From an uncultured Bacteroidales bacterium (GTDB lineage: Bacteria > Bacteroidota > Bacteroidia > Bacteroidales > Salinivirgaceae): a stretch of DNA of 64,000 nucleotides. The stretch's first letter is position 1, and each line of letters begins with the position of its first letter. The position numbers were made by a program, and so were the translations under genes. This document shows positions 34,835 through 43,706 of this stretch, in pieces. Under the pieces are notes generated by a model, which searched no databases, was not told the origin of the DNA, and saw only the letters and a program-made list of their open reading frames with translations. The DNA is taken from the NCBI GenBank assembly GCA_937981765.1, contig CALJOM010000004.1:1-64000 (forward strand). The letters are read 5' to 3'.

Positions 34835-37684
34835 ATGAAAAAGTTAATACTTTTAGCGGTTCTGAGTTTTATTATGCTCAGTTTTTTGAAAGCAGAACCC
34901 ATTGATTTAAAAACAGCACAAAAAGTTGCCGAGAATTTTTATCGGGCACACGTACCTTTATTCCAAAATTTGGAAATGAATGTGACAGCGCATTCCCATA
35001 AGGGATTAAAGACCTACTATCTATTCACTGTTACCAATGGTGGATTTGTTATTGTTTCCGCCGATGATGCTGTAATTCCAATCCTGGGATACTCCTTTGA
35101 AGTTCAGAAACAAAAAGATTTTTACAACCCAAACGTAGAATTTTGGATGAATCAATACAACGAAACAATTCTTGACATTGTTTCGAGAAAGCTATCGAAC
35201 TTGGAAACAAGAAAAGTTTGGGACGAATACCTGGCAGGAAAATTTTCGGGATTCACAAAAGGTGTAGCACCTCTTTTCAATATCACCTGGGGACAAGATA
35301 ACGGCTACAATACCTACTGCCCTCCTGGAACACCAACCGGTTGTGTAGCTACGGCTATGGGCATGATTATTCGTCACTACCAGTATCCAACAACAGGAGC
35401 AGGTTGGCATCGTTATGTACATCCAACGTATGGCCCTCAGCAAGCTTTTTTTGAAAACACAACCTACAACTATTCGCAAATGCCCACCAACACCGGAAGT
35501 ACCGAAGCAGCCAAATTATTATACCATTTAGGTGTTGCTGTAGACATGAACTACTCTACCAGTGGATCTGGTGCCTACAGCCGCGATGTGCCATACGTTT
35601 TAGCTAACTACTTTAAATACGACCAATCGGTTATGTATGTTGAAAAAGCCAATTATGAACATTTAAACTGGATTGCTCTGCTTAAAAACGAACTCGACAA
35701 TTCACGCCCAATCTTTTATTCCGGATCGGGTAACTCAGGAGGACATGCATTTCTTTGCCTTGGATATAACGATAACAATTATTTTTACTTCAACTGGGGT
35801 TGGGAAGGACAATCGAACGGATACTATGCCATTGGACAACTTAATCCTGGTGGAATGACCTTTAACAATGCAAATGCCGCTGTAATAAACATTAAACCAG
35901 CCACTCCGGGAACAGAAAATTTCCTCTGGGTCAAAAAATTTTCCAACTTTCCTAACCAATCAGCCTATCCCGGATATATATCAGCCGTAGATGAAAATGT
36001 GGCTTGGAGTATTGCTCGTGATGGTAGCGGAAATAATGCCTCCTATAAAGTTTACAATGTAACTGTTGATGGTGGAGCTAGCTGGACATCAAGAACCTTA
36101 TCCTTCGGAGATGCCTTCAGTATGATTTTTGGCCTTGATGCCAACACAGCGTTTATTGCTGCTTATGGTAACGGTACTAACAATAAAATTATTAAAACTA
36201 CTAACGGAGGTACGGATTGGACAGTTGTTCTCTCAGGAGCCGGCGCAGAAAGCTTTTTTAACATAGTCCACTTCTTTGACCAAAATAACGGCTACGTTCA
36301 AGGAGACCCACAGGGAGGATATTTCGAAATCTACACTACAACCAACGGCGGTTTAACATGGACTAGAGTTCCTTCTGGCAACATCCCAGCCCCTCTTACT
36401 GGAGAATATGGAATTGTAGGTCACTATACAGCTGTTGGCGATATTACCTGGTTCACCACAAACAAGGGATACATCTACAAATCAACCGACAAAGGATATA
36501 CCTGGACAAAACATCAAATTGGTTCATTCTCTAACGACACCTTTATTGAAATAGCCTTCGACGAAAATGCTCAAACAGGATTAGCATTGGTATCGGGGTC
36601 CACTCCCGTTAGAAAATTTCGCACCACCAATGGGGGTCTAAACTGGACTGAACTTACCACTGCCCCCGACAACTTTTATAGCGAGGGAATATCAGCTGTC
36701 CCAGGCACTCCCAACATGTTTGTATCGGTTGGAGCAAATTATCAAACCAACCGTATGGGAATTTCCTACTCCCTAGATGGCGGGTTAACTTGGACCGATT
36801 ACGCCGATTATTACAAGGCTCATCAATTTGTTTCGGTAGCCATGGTAAGCTCCCAAAAAGGATATGTAGGTTCGTTCCAACAAAACTATCAAAACGGTAT
36901 TTGGATTTTAGGCGGAACAGCAGCTTTATCGGCCGACTTTACCGTTAGCACCACCAAAGCTTGCTTGAACGAAGAAGTTACCTTTACTAACAATTCCGCC
37001 GGGAATTTCACAACTATTGAATGGAATTTTGGTGAGGGTGCAGAACCGGCAAGTGCCAACACCATTGGGCCTCATGTTGTAGCCTATTCAACGCCGGGAC
37101 AAAAAACCGTTACCTTAACCATTAGTAACGGCAGCCAATCCTCTACCCGAACCATGACCAATGCAGTTGAAATTGTTGCACCTCCGGTAGCAGACTTCAC
37201 ATTTGAAATCAATCAAAGTTTCCCAAGATTAGTTAATTTCGATGCCAGCAATTCAACTAACGTAATTGCCGGAGCAAAATATCTCTGGGATTTTGGAAAT
37301 GGAGTCACACAAACCAGAACAGTCCCAACCACTTCGTACATTTATCCAACCGTTGGATTGTATACAGTAACACTAGAAGTTCAAAACCTTACCAACGGGT
37401 GCTCCAGCCAAGTGGAAAAAGTTGTAGATAACCGTCCCACTGCAATTGAAAACAACACTATTTCTGTTTCTATCTATCCTAACCCTGTAAAAACTATTCT
37501 TACCGTAGAAAATGCCGATGGCTCTCTGTTAACCATCTACTCCATAGAAGGAAAACAAGTTCTATCGAAACAAATACAAAACCAACTGGAAGAGGTAGAC
37601 CTTAACAAGGTATCGAACGGAATATATTACGTTAAAATAGTCAAGGGAGAAAAAACCACTACAACAACGATTGTCAAGCAATAA
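34835..37684 (+). CDS. Secreted C10-family cysteine peptidase with type IX sorting domain
   Basis: A 949-residue secreted peptidase related to streptopain and prevotellal interpain. A signal peptide (MKKLILLAVLSFIMLSFLKA) is followed by a Spi/C10 propeptide at about 20-130 (TAQKVAENFYRAH, GGFVIVSADDAVIPILGYS). The catalytic domain has Cys170 in TPTGCVATAMGMI and His304 in SGGHAFLCLGY, then YFYFNWGWEGQSNGYYAIG. Next come repeated Asp-box/BNR-like propeller blades (TTNGGTDW, TTNGGLTW, STDKGYTW, TTNGGLNW) at about 360-700, two PKD domains (about 705-865: WNFGEGAEP and WDFGNGVTQ), and a type A sorting domain (VSIYPNPVKTILTV to TTIVKQ). Propeptide cleavage should activate it after export. The gene stands alone, with its own terminator. 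Confidence 0.92.
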   Translation: MKKLILLAVLSFIMLSFLKAEPIDLKTAQKVAENFYRAHVPLFQNLEMNVTAHSHKGLKTYYLFTVTNGGFVIVSADDAVIPILGYSFEVQKQKDFYNPNVEFWMNQYNETILDIVSRKLSNLETRKVWDEYLAGKFSGFTKGVAPLFNITWGQDNGYNTYCPPGTPTGCVATAMGMIIRHYQYPTTGAGWHRYVHPTYGPQQAFFENTTYNYSQMPTNTGSTEAAKLLYHLGVAVDMNYSTSGSGAYSRDVPYVLANYFKYDQSVMYVEKANYEHLNWIALLKNELDNSRPIFYSGSGNSGGHAFLCLGYNDNNYFYFNWGWEGQSNGYYAIGQLNPGGMTFNNANAAVINIKPATPGTENFLWVKKFSNFPNQSAYPGYISAVDENVAWSIARDGSGNNASYKVYNVTVDGGASWTSRTLSFGDAFSMIFGLDANTAFIAAYGNGTNNKIIKTTNGGTDWTVVLSGAGAESFFNIVHFFDQNNGYVQGDPQGGYFEIYTTTNGGLTWTRVPSGNIPAPLTGEYGIVGHYTAVGDITWFTTNKGYIYKSTDKGYTWTKHQIGSFSNDTFIEIAFDENAQTGLALVSGSTPVRKFRTTNGGLNWTELTTAPDNFYSEGISAVPGTPNMFVSVGANYQTNRMGISYSLDGGLTWTDYADYYKAHQFVSVAMVSSQKGYVGSFQQNYQNGIWILGGTAALSADFTVSTTKACLNEEVTFTNNSAGNFTTIEWNFGEGAEPASANTIGPHVVAYSTPGQKTVTLTISNGSQSSTRTMTNAVEIVAPPVADFTFEINQSFPRLVNFDASNSTNVIAGAKYLWDFGNGVTQTRTVPTTSYIYPTVGLYTVTLEVQNLTNGCSSQVEKVVDNRPTAIENNTISVSIYPNPVKTILTVENADGSLLTIYSIEGKQVLSKQIQNQLEEVDLNKVSNGIYYVKIVKGEKTTTTTIVKQ

Positions 37685-37690
37685 GAAAAA

Positions 37691-37715
37691 AGGGGGGCTT
37701 TTGCCCCCTTTTTTT
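37691..37715. terminator. Bidirectional terminator between the C10 peptidase and the TPR/phosphatase gene
   Basis: Stem GGGGGC / GCCCCC with a TTTT loop flanked by A on the left and T on the right, so it works on either strand. The minus-strand stop codon of the convergent gene overlaps its right end. Confidence 0.9.
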
Positions 37716-39885
37716 ATAATTTCACGCCCAAAATTAAAACATCATCTAATTGCTCGGAGCGGCCTTTCCATCGTTCAAATTCTTTTATCAGGGCTTCTTC
37801 CTGCTGTTGCATAGGAAGGTTGGCTATTTTCAATAAAAAGTTGGTAAAATTAGACCGCTGATATCTTTTTTGATTGTAACCAAATTGGTCTATAAAACCA
37901 TCCGTAAAAAGATACAGGGTATCTAAGTTATCGGTAGAAATTTTATTCTGGGAAAACGACTTCATATTTGGATAAAACCCTATGGGCATTCTATCGCCGG
38001 CAAAAACTTTTTTCTCGAGAGAATTATCCGCTGTTCTGTAAATAGCCACAATGAAACTTTGCGCTCCCGAAAAATAAAGCGATTTTTCCTCCGGTCGGTA
38101 AATACAAAAAGAAATGGAAATACCTTCTTTTAATTCCTCTACGGCACCCACTTGGTTTAGCGATTTAATTACCTTTTCGCGAAGATTGTTCAGAAAATCA
38201 GGGCAAGAAATTATTGATTGATTTTGGGATAATTCGTTCAGATAGGAAATTCCGAGCATACTCATTAATGCACCAGGAACTCCATGACCGGTGCTATCGG
38301 CCACAGCAAACAATATTTCATTATCTCTTCGGTGTACCCAATAGAAATCCCCGCTAACTTTTTCCAAAGGCAAATGAACAATCATATAATCTTTAAAGAC
38401 CAACGCAAGAAAATCATGAGTTGGCAAAAGAGCTTGCTGAACTCGCTGTGCATAAGTCAGACTGTCAGTAATTCGCGTATTAAAGGTCTCTATACGCTTT
38501 TTATGCCGAACCAATGCACTATTTTTCTTGGAAATAATCTTTGCCTGTTCTTCCAGCTGAGAATTAATGATGGTTTTTTGTTTATTGCTTCTGTAAAGGA
38601 AAATCAATAAAACACAGATTAACCCAAGTATAATTGACAAGAAAATGTTTTGATTATTTTTTCGTTCAATGACTTGCTGATTAAACGACCGTTCCAGCTC
38701 TAATTTTTCGATTTCGCTCAATTGTTTTTCTGTATTGTAGGCAATCTGCAATTTTGCCATCCGATTGCTGTTTTCTTCGTTCCAAACGCTATCGGAATAA
38801 GCAGAATGTAGCCGTTCGTAGTGCAGGGCTTTAGCGTAATTATGTTTTAACTCTTCAACTTTGGCAAGCAATTCGTAGGTTTGCGATAATGTGGTTTTAG
38901 ACCTAGAATCCTTGGCTAAACTCAGTGCTTGCATAAGATATTGTTCTGCTTTCGCTAGATCGTTAAGCTCCAGATATACAGCCCCAATGTTTTTTAAGCT
39001 GATGGCATAAAACATATGTTCTTTATGTTTTTTATGCATCTCTGCACCTTTCAAAAAATACTCCAAGGCCTTGTTATTTTGTTTTGTTTTGCGATATATG
39101 GTTCCAACACAATCGTAAGAAATTCCCAGGCCTTTGATATTATTTATCTGCTGATTATAGTCAAGAGAAATTAAATAGTATTTTAATGCTTCTCCGTAAT
39201 TTCCCATAAATTCGTAAACCTCGCCAATGTTGTTATAGTTGATGGCTTTACTTCGTATATTACCAACTTTATGTGCAATTTCCAGCGATTTATTAAAGTA
39301 ACCCAGCGCTTGGTCGTATTGCTTCATAAGCGAGTAGATGTTTCCGACACTGTTGAGTGCATAACCAATGGTGGAGGTATCGGCTAAATCTTCAGCTGTT
39401 TTTAAAGCTTTTAAGTGATACGAAAGGCCATTAGTGTAGTCGTCCAACCGACGGTAAATTACTCCAATATTGTTGTAAATTCTGGGCAAATGCTTTTTAA
39501 CATTATTTTTCTCAGCCAAATTCATTGCCATGTAATGATAATCCATGGCTTTTGAATAACTCCCATCGTTTCGCAGATTTTGTCCTTCAGTATCGTAGTA
39601 TTTGATAAGACCTTCAATGTATCCGATTTTTTGGCTCAAACGAAGATATTCATCCATATAGATTTTTGCCTGAGCCTTTTCGCGGGAATTATAGAGGTTA
39701 CGTGCAATAGTAAATAGCAGTTCGGCCTTGACCGTGTCGTTGCCATGCTTTAGCAGTTCTCGTTTCAGACTATCAATGTCAGAGTTATGATTTGCAAACA
39801 ACGGGCTAATGAGGCATAAAAGCAGTATGAAAAAAAGTATTGGACGCATTATTCCCAACATGAAATAAGTAACAAATGTAGGCAT
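37714..39885 (-). CDS. TPR-containing membrane-bound SpoIIE/PP2C-type serine phosphatase
   Basis: A 723-residue signalling protein. A signal peptide (MRPILFFILLLCLISPLFA) places the N-terminal half outside the cytoplasm; there at least six TPRs run from about residue 90 to 370 (GYALNSVGNIYSLMKQYDQALGYF, AINYNNIGEVYEFMGNYGEALKYY). A coiled-coil stretch and one membrane helix (FLSIILGLICVLLIFLY) follow near 410-430. A second coiled coil leads to the phosphatase: LPLEKVSGDFYWV, VADSTGHGVPGALMSMLG and LFTDGFIDQFG carry the metal-binding Asp/Gly motifs of SpoIIE enzymes. It probably senses an envelope signal and dephosphorylates a cytoplasmic anti-sigma-antagonist-like protein or other target; no partner kinase lies beside it. 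It converges on the C10 peptidase gene. Confidence 0.88.
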   Translation of the reverse strand: MPTFVTYFMLGIMRPILFFILLLCLISPLFANHNSDIDSLKRELLKHGNDTVKAELLFTIARNLYNSREKAQAKIYMDEYLRLSQKIGYIEGLIKYYDTEGQNLRNDGSYSKAMDYHYMAMNLAEKNNVKKHLPRIYNNIGVIYRRLDDYTNGLSYHLKALKTAEDLADTSTIGYALNSVGNIYSLMKQYDQALGYFNKSLEIAHKVGNIRSKAINYNNIGEVYEFMGNYGEALKYYLISLDYNQQINNIKGLGISYDCVGTIYRKTKQNNKALEYFLKGAEMHKKHKEHMFYAISLKNIGAVYLELNDLAKAEQYLMQALSLAKDSRSKTTLSQTYELLAKVEELKHNYAKALHYERLHSAYSDSVWNEENSNRMAKLQIAYNTEKQLSEIEKLELERSFNQQVIERKNNQNIFLSIILGLICVLLIFLYRSNKQKTIINSQLEEQAKIISKKNSALVRHKKRIETFNTRITDSLTYAQRVQQALLPTHDFLALVFKDYMIVHLPLEKVSGDFYWVHRRDNEILFAVADSTGHGVPGALMSMLGISYLNELSQNQSIISCPDFLNNLREKVIKSLNQVGAVEELKEGISISFCIYRPEEKSLYFSGAQSFIVAIYRTADNSLEKKVFAGDRMPIGFYPNMKSFSQNKISTDNLDTLYLFTDGFIDQFGYNQKRYQRSNFTNFLLKIANLPMQQQEEALIKEFERWKGRSEQLDDVLILGVKL

Positions 39886-39962
39886 TTATGGACAAAAATA
39901 GGCGTTTCATGAAAAAATAAAATCTCCACGGTTGTTATTTAGTGGTGAAATGCAATATTTTA

Positions 39963-39970
39963 TATCTTTG
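39963..39970 (+). promoter_or_regulatory. Possible -7 promoter element for the universal stress protein gene
   Basis: TATCTTTG matches TAnnTTTG, 29 bases before the ATG at 40000. No well-spaced -33 element. Confidence 0.45.
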
Positions 39971-39999
39971 CTTGTTTTTCCATTTTAATTGGGATACCT

Positions 40000-40824
40000 A
40001 TGGGAACCTCAACCATTTTAGTAACCTGGGATTTTACCGTTCTGTCGGAATATGCTCTGGAACATGCCGTACGCATTGCCAAAATGGTGAACAACGATAT
40101 TCAACTTATTCATATTCTGGATAAGAAAAGCGACCATCGCCAAATAATGGACAAAATGCTTCCTGAGATCGATAAATCGGAAAAAAAATATGGCATCAGG
40201 CCCGGCATTATTCTGAAAGAAGGCTCTATTTTCACTACAATCAGCGAAGTAGCCAATAACATTCAGGCCAATCTGGTTGTCATGGGGACTCATGGTATTC
40301 ATGGAATTCAAAAAATTACGGGTAGCTGGGCTTTAAAAGTTATAGTGGGCTCCAAGGTTCCGTTTTTAGTAGTTCAATCCCCGCCCTCGAATGCCTATTT
40401 GAAAAAAATAGTATTCCCCATTGATTTTCAAAACGAAAGTAAGGAAAAATTACCATGGATTATTTACCTCGCCCAATACTATCGTAGCGAAATATTAGTA
40501 TTCAGAAGCAACCTACAGGATGAAGGGTTAAAAACAAAAGTTAATCAAAACCTTCTTTTTCTTAAAAAAGCCCTCGACGCTAAAGGCATTAATTATTCCA
40601 TTCACACCAGCCAGTCAAAAGCATCCTTTGCACAGGCTAGTATGGATTTTGCACGTGAACAGAATGCTGACCTTATTGCCATTATGACTACTAAAAACAT
40701 TGGTTTTACAGATTACGTTTTCGGAGCCGTTGAGCAACAAATAATTGCTAATCCTTATAAAATTCCGGTAATGTGCGTTAATCCTCGTGAAGATATCTAT
40801 AAACTTGGCGGATTTTCCAAATAA
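40000..40824 (+). CDS. Two-domain universal stress protein
   Basis: A 274-residue protein with two tandem Usp domains (about 1-140 and 145-270). The first starts MGTSTILVTWDFTVLSEYALEHAVRIA and has the nucleotide-binding loop NLVVMGTHGIHGIQKITGSWALKVI, near to the G-x2-G-x9-G(S/T) pattern of ATP-binding Usps. The second begins KKIVFPIDFQNESKEKLPWIIYLAQYY, and its loop (LIAIMTTKNIGF) lacks the glycines, so only the first half is likely to bind ATP. Cytoplasmic, no membrane segments. Usps respond to starvation and other stresses; a specific role cannot be read from sequence. A radical SAM gene follows closely. Confidence 0.88.
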   Translation: MGTSTILVTWDFTVLSEYALEHAVRIAKMVNNDIQLIHILDKKSDHRQIMDKMLPEIDKSEKKYGIRPGIILKEGSIFTTISEVANNIQANLVVMGTHGIHGIQKITGSWALKVIVGSKVPFLVVQSPPSNAYLKKIVFPIDFQNESKEKLPWIIYLAQYYRSEILVFRSNLQDEGLKTKVNQNLLFLKKALDAKGINYSIHTSQSKASFAQASMDFAREQNADLIAIMTTKNIGFTDYVFGAVEQQIIANPYKIPVMCVNPREDIYKLGGFSK

Positions 40825-40869
40825 TTTATTTACCCACAGCCTTATCTCCTCCATAGAAATCGGGTGAGG

Positions 40870-41889
40870 ATGATTCTTGTAACAGGAAATTATGAACCGG
40901 TAGGCATGACCCCTTTCCTCTATTTGCCGGAAATGCTGAAAACAATAACGTTAAGGCGTTGTGCAAACGTATTTTTTGCGTTTTTGAATTACATTTTTCT
41001 ACGCCTAGGGTTAAAAGCTCCGTTTAAAACCCACGCAATAACCATTTCGTTAGAACTATCATCGGTTTGTAATCTTAACTGTCCTGAATGTGCGTGCGGA
41101 ACAGGGAAGATAAACAGACAACCCCAATTTATGTTGCCAGAAACAGCCACTGCAATTATCAAAGCTCATTCCCGCTATGCCTTTATAGCGCAACTTTTTT
41201 TTCAGGGTGAACCCATGATGAATCCCCATTGGGCTACAATTGCAAATCAATGTAGGGCGAGCAAATTATTCACAATTATAAATACTAACGGTCATTTTCT
41301 CACCGACAGTAACATTGTCAAACTAATAAAATTTGATATCAACAGACTTATTGTATCAATCGATGGAATCGATTCAGCAACGTATGAAAAATATCGCCGT
41401 GGTGGAAGTTTGGAAAAGGTGATTTCCGGAGCAAAGAAGCTGGCACAACAAAAAAAAATATATCGAAAAAAAAATCCCGAAATTGTTTTTCAAACCTTGG
41501 TAAATAAACATACTGAATCTCAACTCAACGATTATAAATCTTTTGCGAAAAAAAACGGAGCCGATTCCGTTCGGAAAAAATCTATGCAGCTCTACGATCG
41601 TACACCCGAAAATCTAATATTCTGGCTACCAACAAACACCCAATATCAACGCTACAACTCTTCAAAAAGACCAATACGCAAAACGGGGTGCTTTCGGGTG
41701 CTTTCGGTAGCTTTATATACCACCAACGGGGCATTAATTCCTTGCTGTTTTGATAAAGCAGCGAAATTTAACCTTGGGAACGTTGAACAAAACGCTTGGT
41801 TTGGAGATACAAGAAAGACTTTCATCCAAAACCTTTTCTCACTTAAAACTGCAAATCCAGAAATCTGCAATTATTGCACAGAATTTTAA
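40870..41889 (+). CDS. Radical SAM protein with a SPASM-like C-terminus
   Basis: A 339-residue radical S-adenosylmethionine enzyme. The [4Fe-4S] motif is CNLNCPEC (CxxxCxxC), preceded by ISLELSSV and followed by FFQGEPMMNPHW, which resembles the GGEP motif (here QGEP), NTNGHFLT and VSIDGIDSATYEKYRRGGS, all usual in the core. Cysteines near the end (GCFRVL, IPCCFDKA and EICNYC) match a SPASM/Twitch auxiliary cluster region. The substrate is unknown; relatives modify peptides, sugars or lipids. GTG at 40864 would add two residues, and later ATGs are possible, so the start is uncertain. It lies 45 bases after the universal stress gene and converges on the rdgB gene. Confidence 0.82.
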   Translation: MILVTGNYEPVGMTPFLYLPEMLKTITLRRCANVFFAFLNYIFLRLGLKAPFKTHAITISLELSSVCNLNCPECACGTGKINRQPQFMLPETATAIIKAHSRYAFIAQLFFQGEPMMNPHWATIANQCRASKLFTIINTNGHFLTDSNIVKLIKFDINRLIVSIDGIDSATYEKYRRGGSLEKVISGAKKLAQQKKIYRKKNPEIVFQTLVNKHTESQLNDYKSFAKKNGADSVRKKSMQLYDRTPENLIFWLPTNTQYQRYNSSKRPIRKTGCFRVLSVALYTTNGALIPCCFDKAAKFNLGNVEQNAWFGDTRKTFIQNLFSLKTANPEICNYCTEF

Positions 41890-41896
41890 AAATAGC

Positions 41897-42472
41897 CTAA
41901 ACAGACTTAAGGAAAGCTATCAGCTGTTCAACTGCTTTTGCTCGGTGGCTTATTTTGTTTTTTTCCACCAAGGGCATTTGAGCAAAAGTTTGGTTAAAAC
42001 CATCGGGAATAAAAACAGGGTCGTATCCAAAACCAAAATCGCCTAAGAGCGTATCAATTATTCTTCCATTAACTACTCCTTCAAATAAAAATGTTTTTTC
42101 GTTATAAATTAAGGCTATAACGGTTTTAAACCTAGCAGCCCGATTCTCTATACCCCGAAGGTTTTTAAGCAAAAGCTGAACATTTTCATGCGAATTTTTC
42201 GCCGGTCCTGCGTAACGAGCTGAGTAAACACCAGGAGCTCCGTTCAAAGCATCTACTTCTAGGCCTGTATCGTCGGCAAAACACCACAAACCCGTTTTTT
42301 TATAGGCATACTCTGCTTTGATAATAGCGTTTTCTACCAGTGTTGATCCAGTTTCAGGAATATCTTCAGTTATTCCGGCCTGATTCAGTGATATTAGTTC
42401 GAACTTCTCTGGCATCAAAGCAGAAATTTCCTCCAGCTTGTGTTTGTTGTTCGTCGCGAATAACAGTTTCAT
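41897..42472 (-). CDS. rdgB: Non-canonical purine NTP pyrophosphatase (RdgB/HAM1)
   Basis: Hydrolyses ITP, dITP and XTP to monophosphates and so keeps deaminated purines out of nucleic acids. The standard RdgB start MKLLFATNNKHKLEEI lies at 42472, giving 191 residues; the frame extends 12 codons further but those residues are not family-like. Other motifs are TGLWCFADDTGLEVDALNGAPGVYSARYAG, FGFGYDPVFIPDG and KNKISHRAKA, all positioned as in characterised enzymes. It ends 7 bases from the convergent radical SAM gene. The next gene upstream is an outer-membrane protein, with polA beyond it. Confidence 0.95.
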   Translation of the reverse strand: MKLLFATNNKHKLEEISALMPEKFELISLNQAGITEDIPETGSTLVENAIIKAEYAYKKTGLWCFADDTGLEVDALNGAPGVYSARYAGPAKNSHENVQLLLKNLRGIENRAARFKTVIALIYNEKTFLFEGVVNGRIIDTLLGDFGFGYDPVFIPDGFNQTFAQMPLVEKNKISHRAKAVEQLIAFLKSV

Positions 42473-42551
42473 ATAGAAATTTTTGGCTGATATATTTTCG
42501 GAGTTCAAATTGATACGTGCTGGCTAGAAATCAATTGCTAATAGGAATGTT

Positions 42552-43706
42552 CTATTTAAGCTTTTTAAGGAAAAATTCTTCAGAAATAATCAACTTTAGC
42601 CCAGTAAAAAAATCGATTTTTTCTCGTGGGATATCCCATGCCAATTGAACATCGAGTTCTACCCGGCCAATTTTATCGATAGTGTGATTGTAAGCCGTTG
42701 TTAAAAATAGAAGGTATTGATAATTAAATATTTGAGATGGTTTATCGGGAGTGTAACTGTTGTAGATGGGGTGCCCCAAAGGTGAAAAATAGCGGTAGCT
42801 ATACCAATATGCCGCCGAGAGTACCCAGTTTTTGTATAGGAATTTACTTTCTGTATTAACTCCAAAACCTTTACGAAAATTTTGCCGGTTTTGCCTAGTG
42901 GTTTCGTTAAATGTATATAGAAAGCTTCCAAAAATCAGTTGCTTGTCGTAACGTTTGAAAGTCATTTCGAATCCGATTCGTGAGTTAAGGAGGGTTTCCA
43001 CACCCTCGCTAGAATTGTCTATTTCACCGCCCTGATGATAACCGGATATATGGAGCGGAACCATAAGTTGATAGTTTTCATTGTCAGCTACCAGTAAGGA
43101 ATTGGTAAAGCCGGCAAAAAACTGTTCGCGGAACGGGTCGTTTGGAAGAATAAATTGCCTCCAGTTAATAAAAAGCGAAGATAGCGCAATTTTATGCTGT
43201 ATGTTTATCATCATCCCTTTTGTATTTGGATAAAGATAAACGTGCTGCGGATTATAAATCTGTGGAGATATTCCGGGGAGTGTTCCAAGGGTTAAATTTC
43301 CGGCAATAAAACTAAAAAATTCGTGTGGCTGATAGGTTAAAGTAAACCATTCGGAAACCTGGTCGAAATCATTTCTGCCGGAGTATTTCAACGCTGAAAC
43401 ACCAACCTGCATTCGTAATGTAGGTGTAAAATAGTAATCTAAATAAGTTCTTCCATGGATTCCGATATAAGTTGCGCCAACAATATGCGGGGATTGATAT
43501 TCCAGATTGTCGAAAAAATTAAGATTGTCGATTTTTAGATAGAGTTGCTTATGGCGCAAACTGTCAAAAGGGGTAATCGGGTAATACTCCTCCAGCCTCC
43601 ATTGGCTAATTGAAACCAAGGAAATCAACATAAAAAATATCAGGAAAAAAATGCGGCGTAGCTTTTTCTTTAGCCTAATGAGCCTGATACCAGTTTGTTC
43701 CGACAT
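42552..43706 (-). CDS. Outer-membrane barrel-like protein of unknown function
   Basis: A 384-residue protein with an N-terminal hydrophobic segment (RIFFLIFFMLISLVSIS, cleavage after SQ) that should act as a signal peptide. The rest is alternating polar and hydrophobic strands with many aromatics (LDYYFTPTLRMQVGVSALKY, FFSFIAGNLTLG, KWVLSAAYWYSYRYF), ending EEFFLKKLK, consistent with a beta barrel. I do not recognise a named family. Its start overlaps the end of polA by 32 bases, so it is probably cotranscribed with it; an internal start would avoid that overlap. No link to DNA replication is suggested by the sequence. Confidence 0.6.
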   Translation of the reverse strand: MSEQTGIRLIRLKKKLRRIFFLIFFMLISLVSISQWRLEEYYPITPFDSLRHKQLYLKIDNLNFFDNLEYQSPHIVGATYIGIHGRTYLDYYFTPTLRMQVGVSALKYSGRNDFDQVSEWFTLTYQPHEFFSFIAGNLTLGTLPGISPQIYNPQHVYLYPNTKGMMINIQHKIALSSLFINWRQFILPNDPFREQFFAGFTNSLLVADNENYQLMVPLHISGYHQGGEIDNSSEGVETLLNSRIGFEMTFKRYDKQLIFGSFLYTFNETTRQNRQNFRKGFGVNTESKFLYKNWVLSAAYWYSYRYFSPLGHPIYNSYTPDKPSQIFNYQYLLFLTTAYNHTIDKIGRVELDVQLAWDIPREKIDFFTGLKLIISEEFFLKKLK

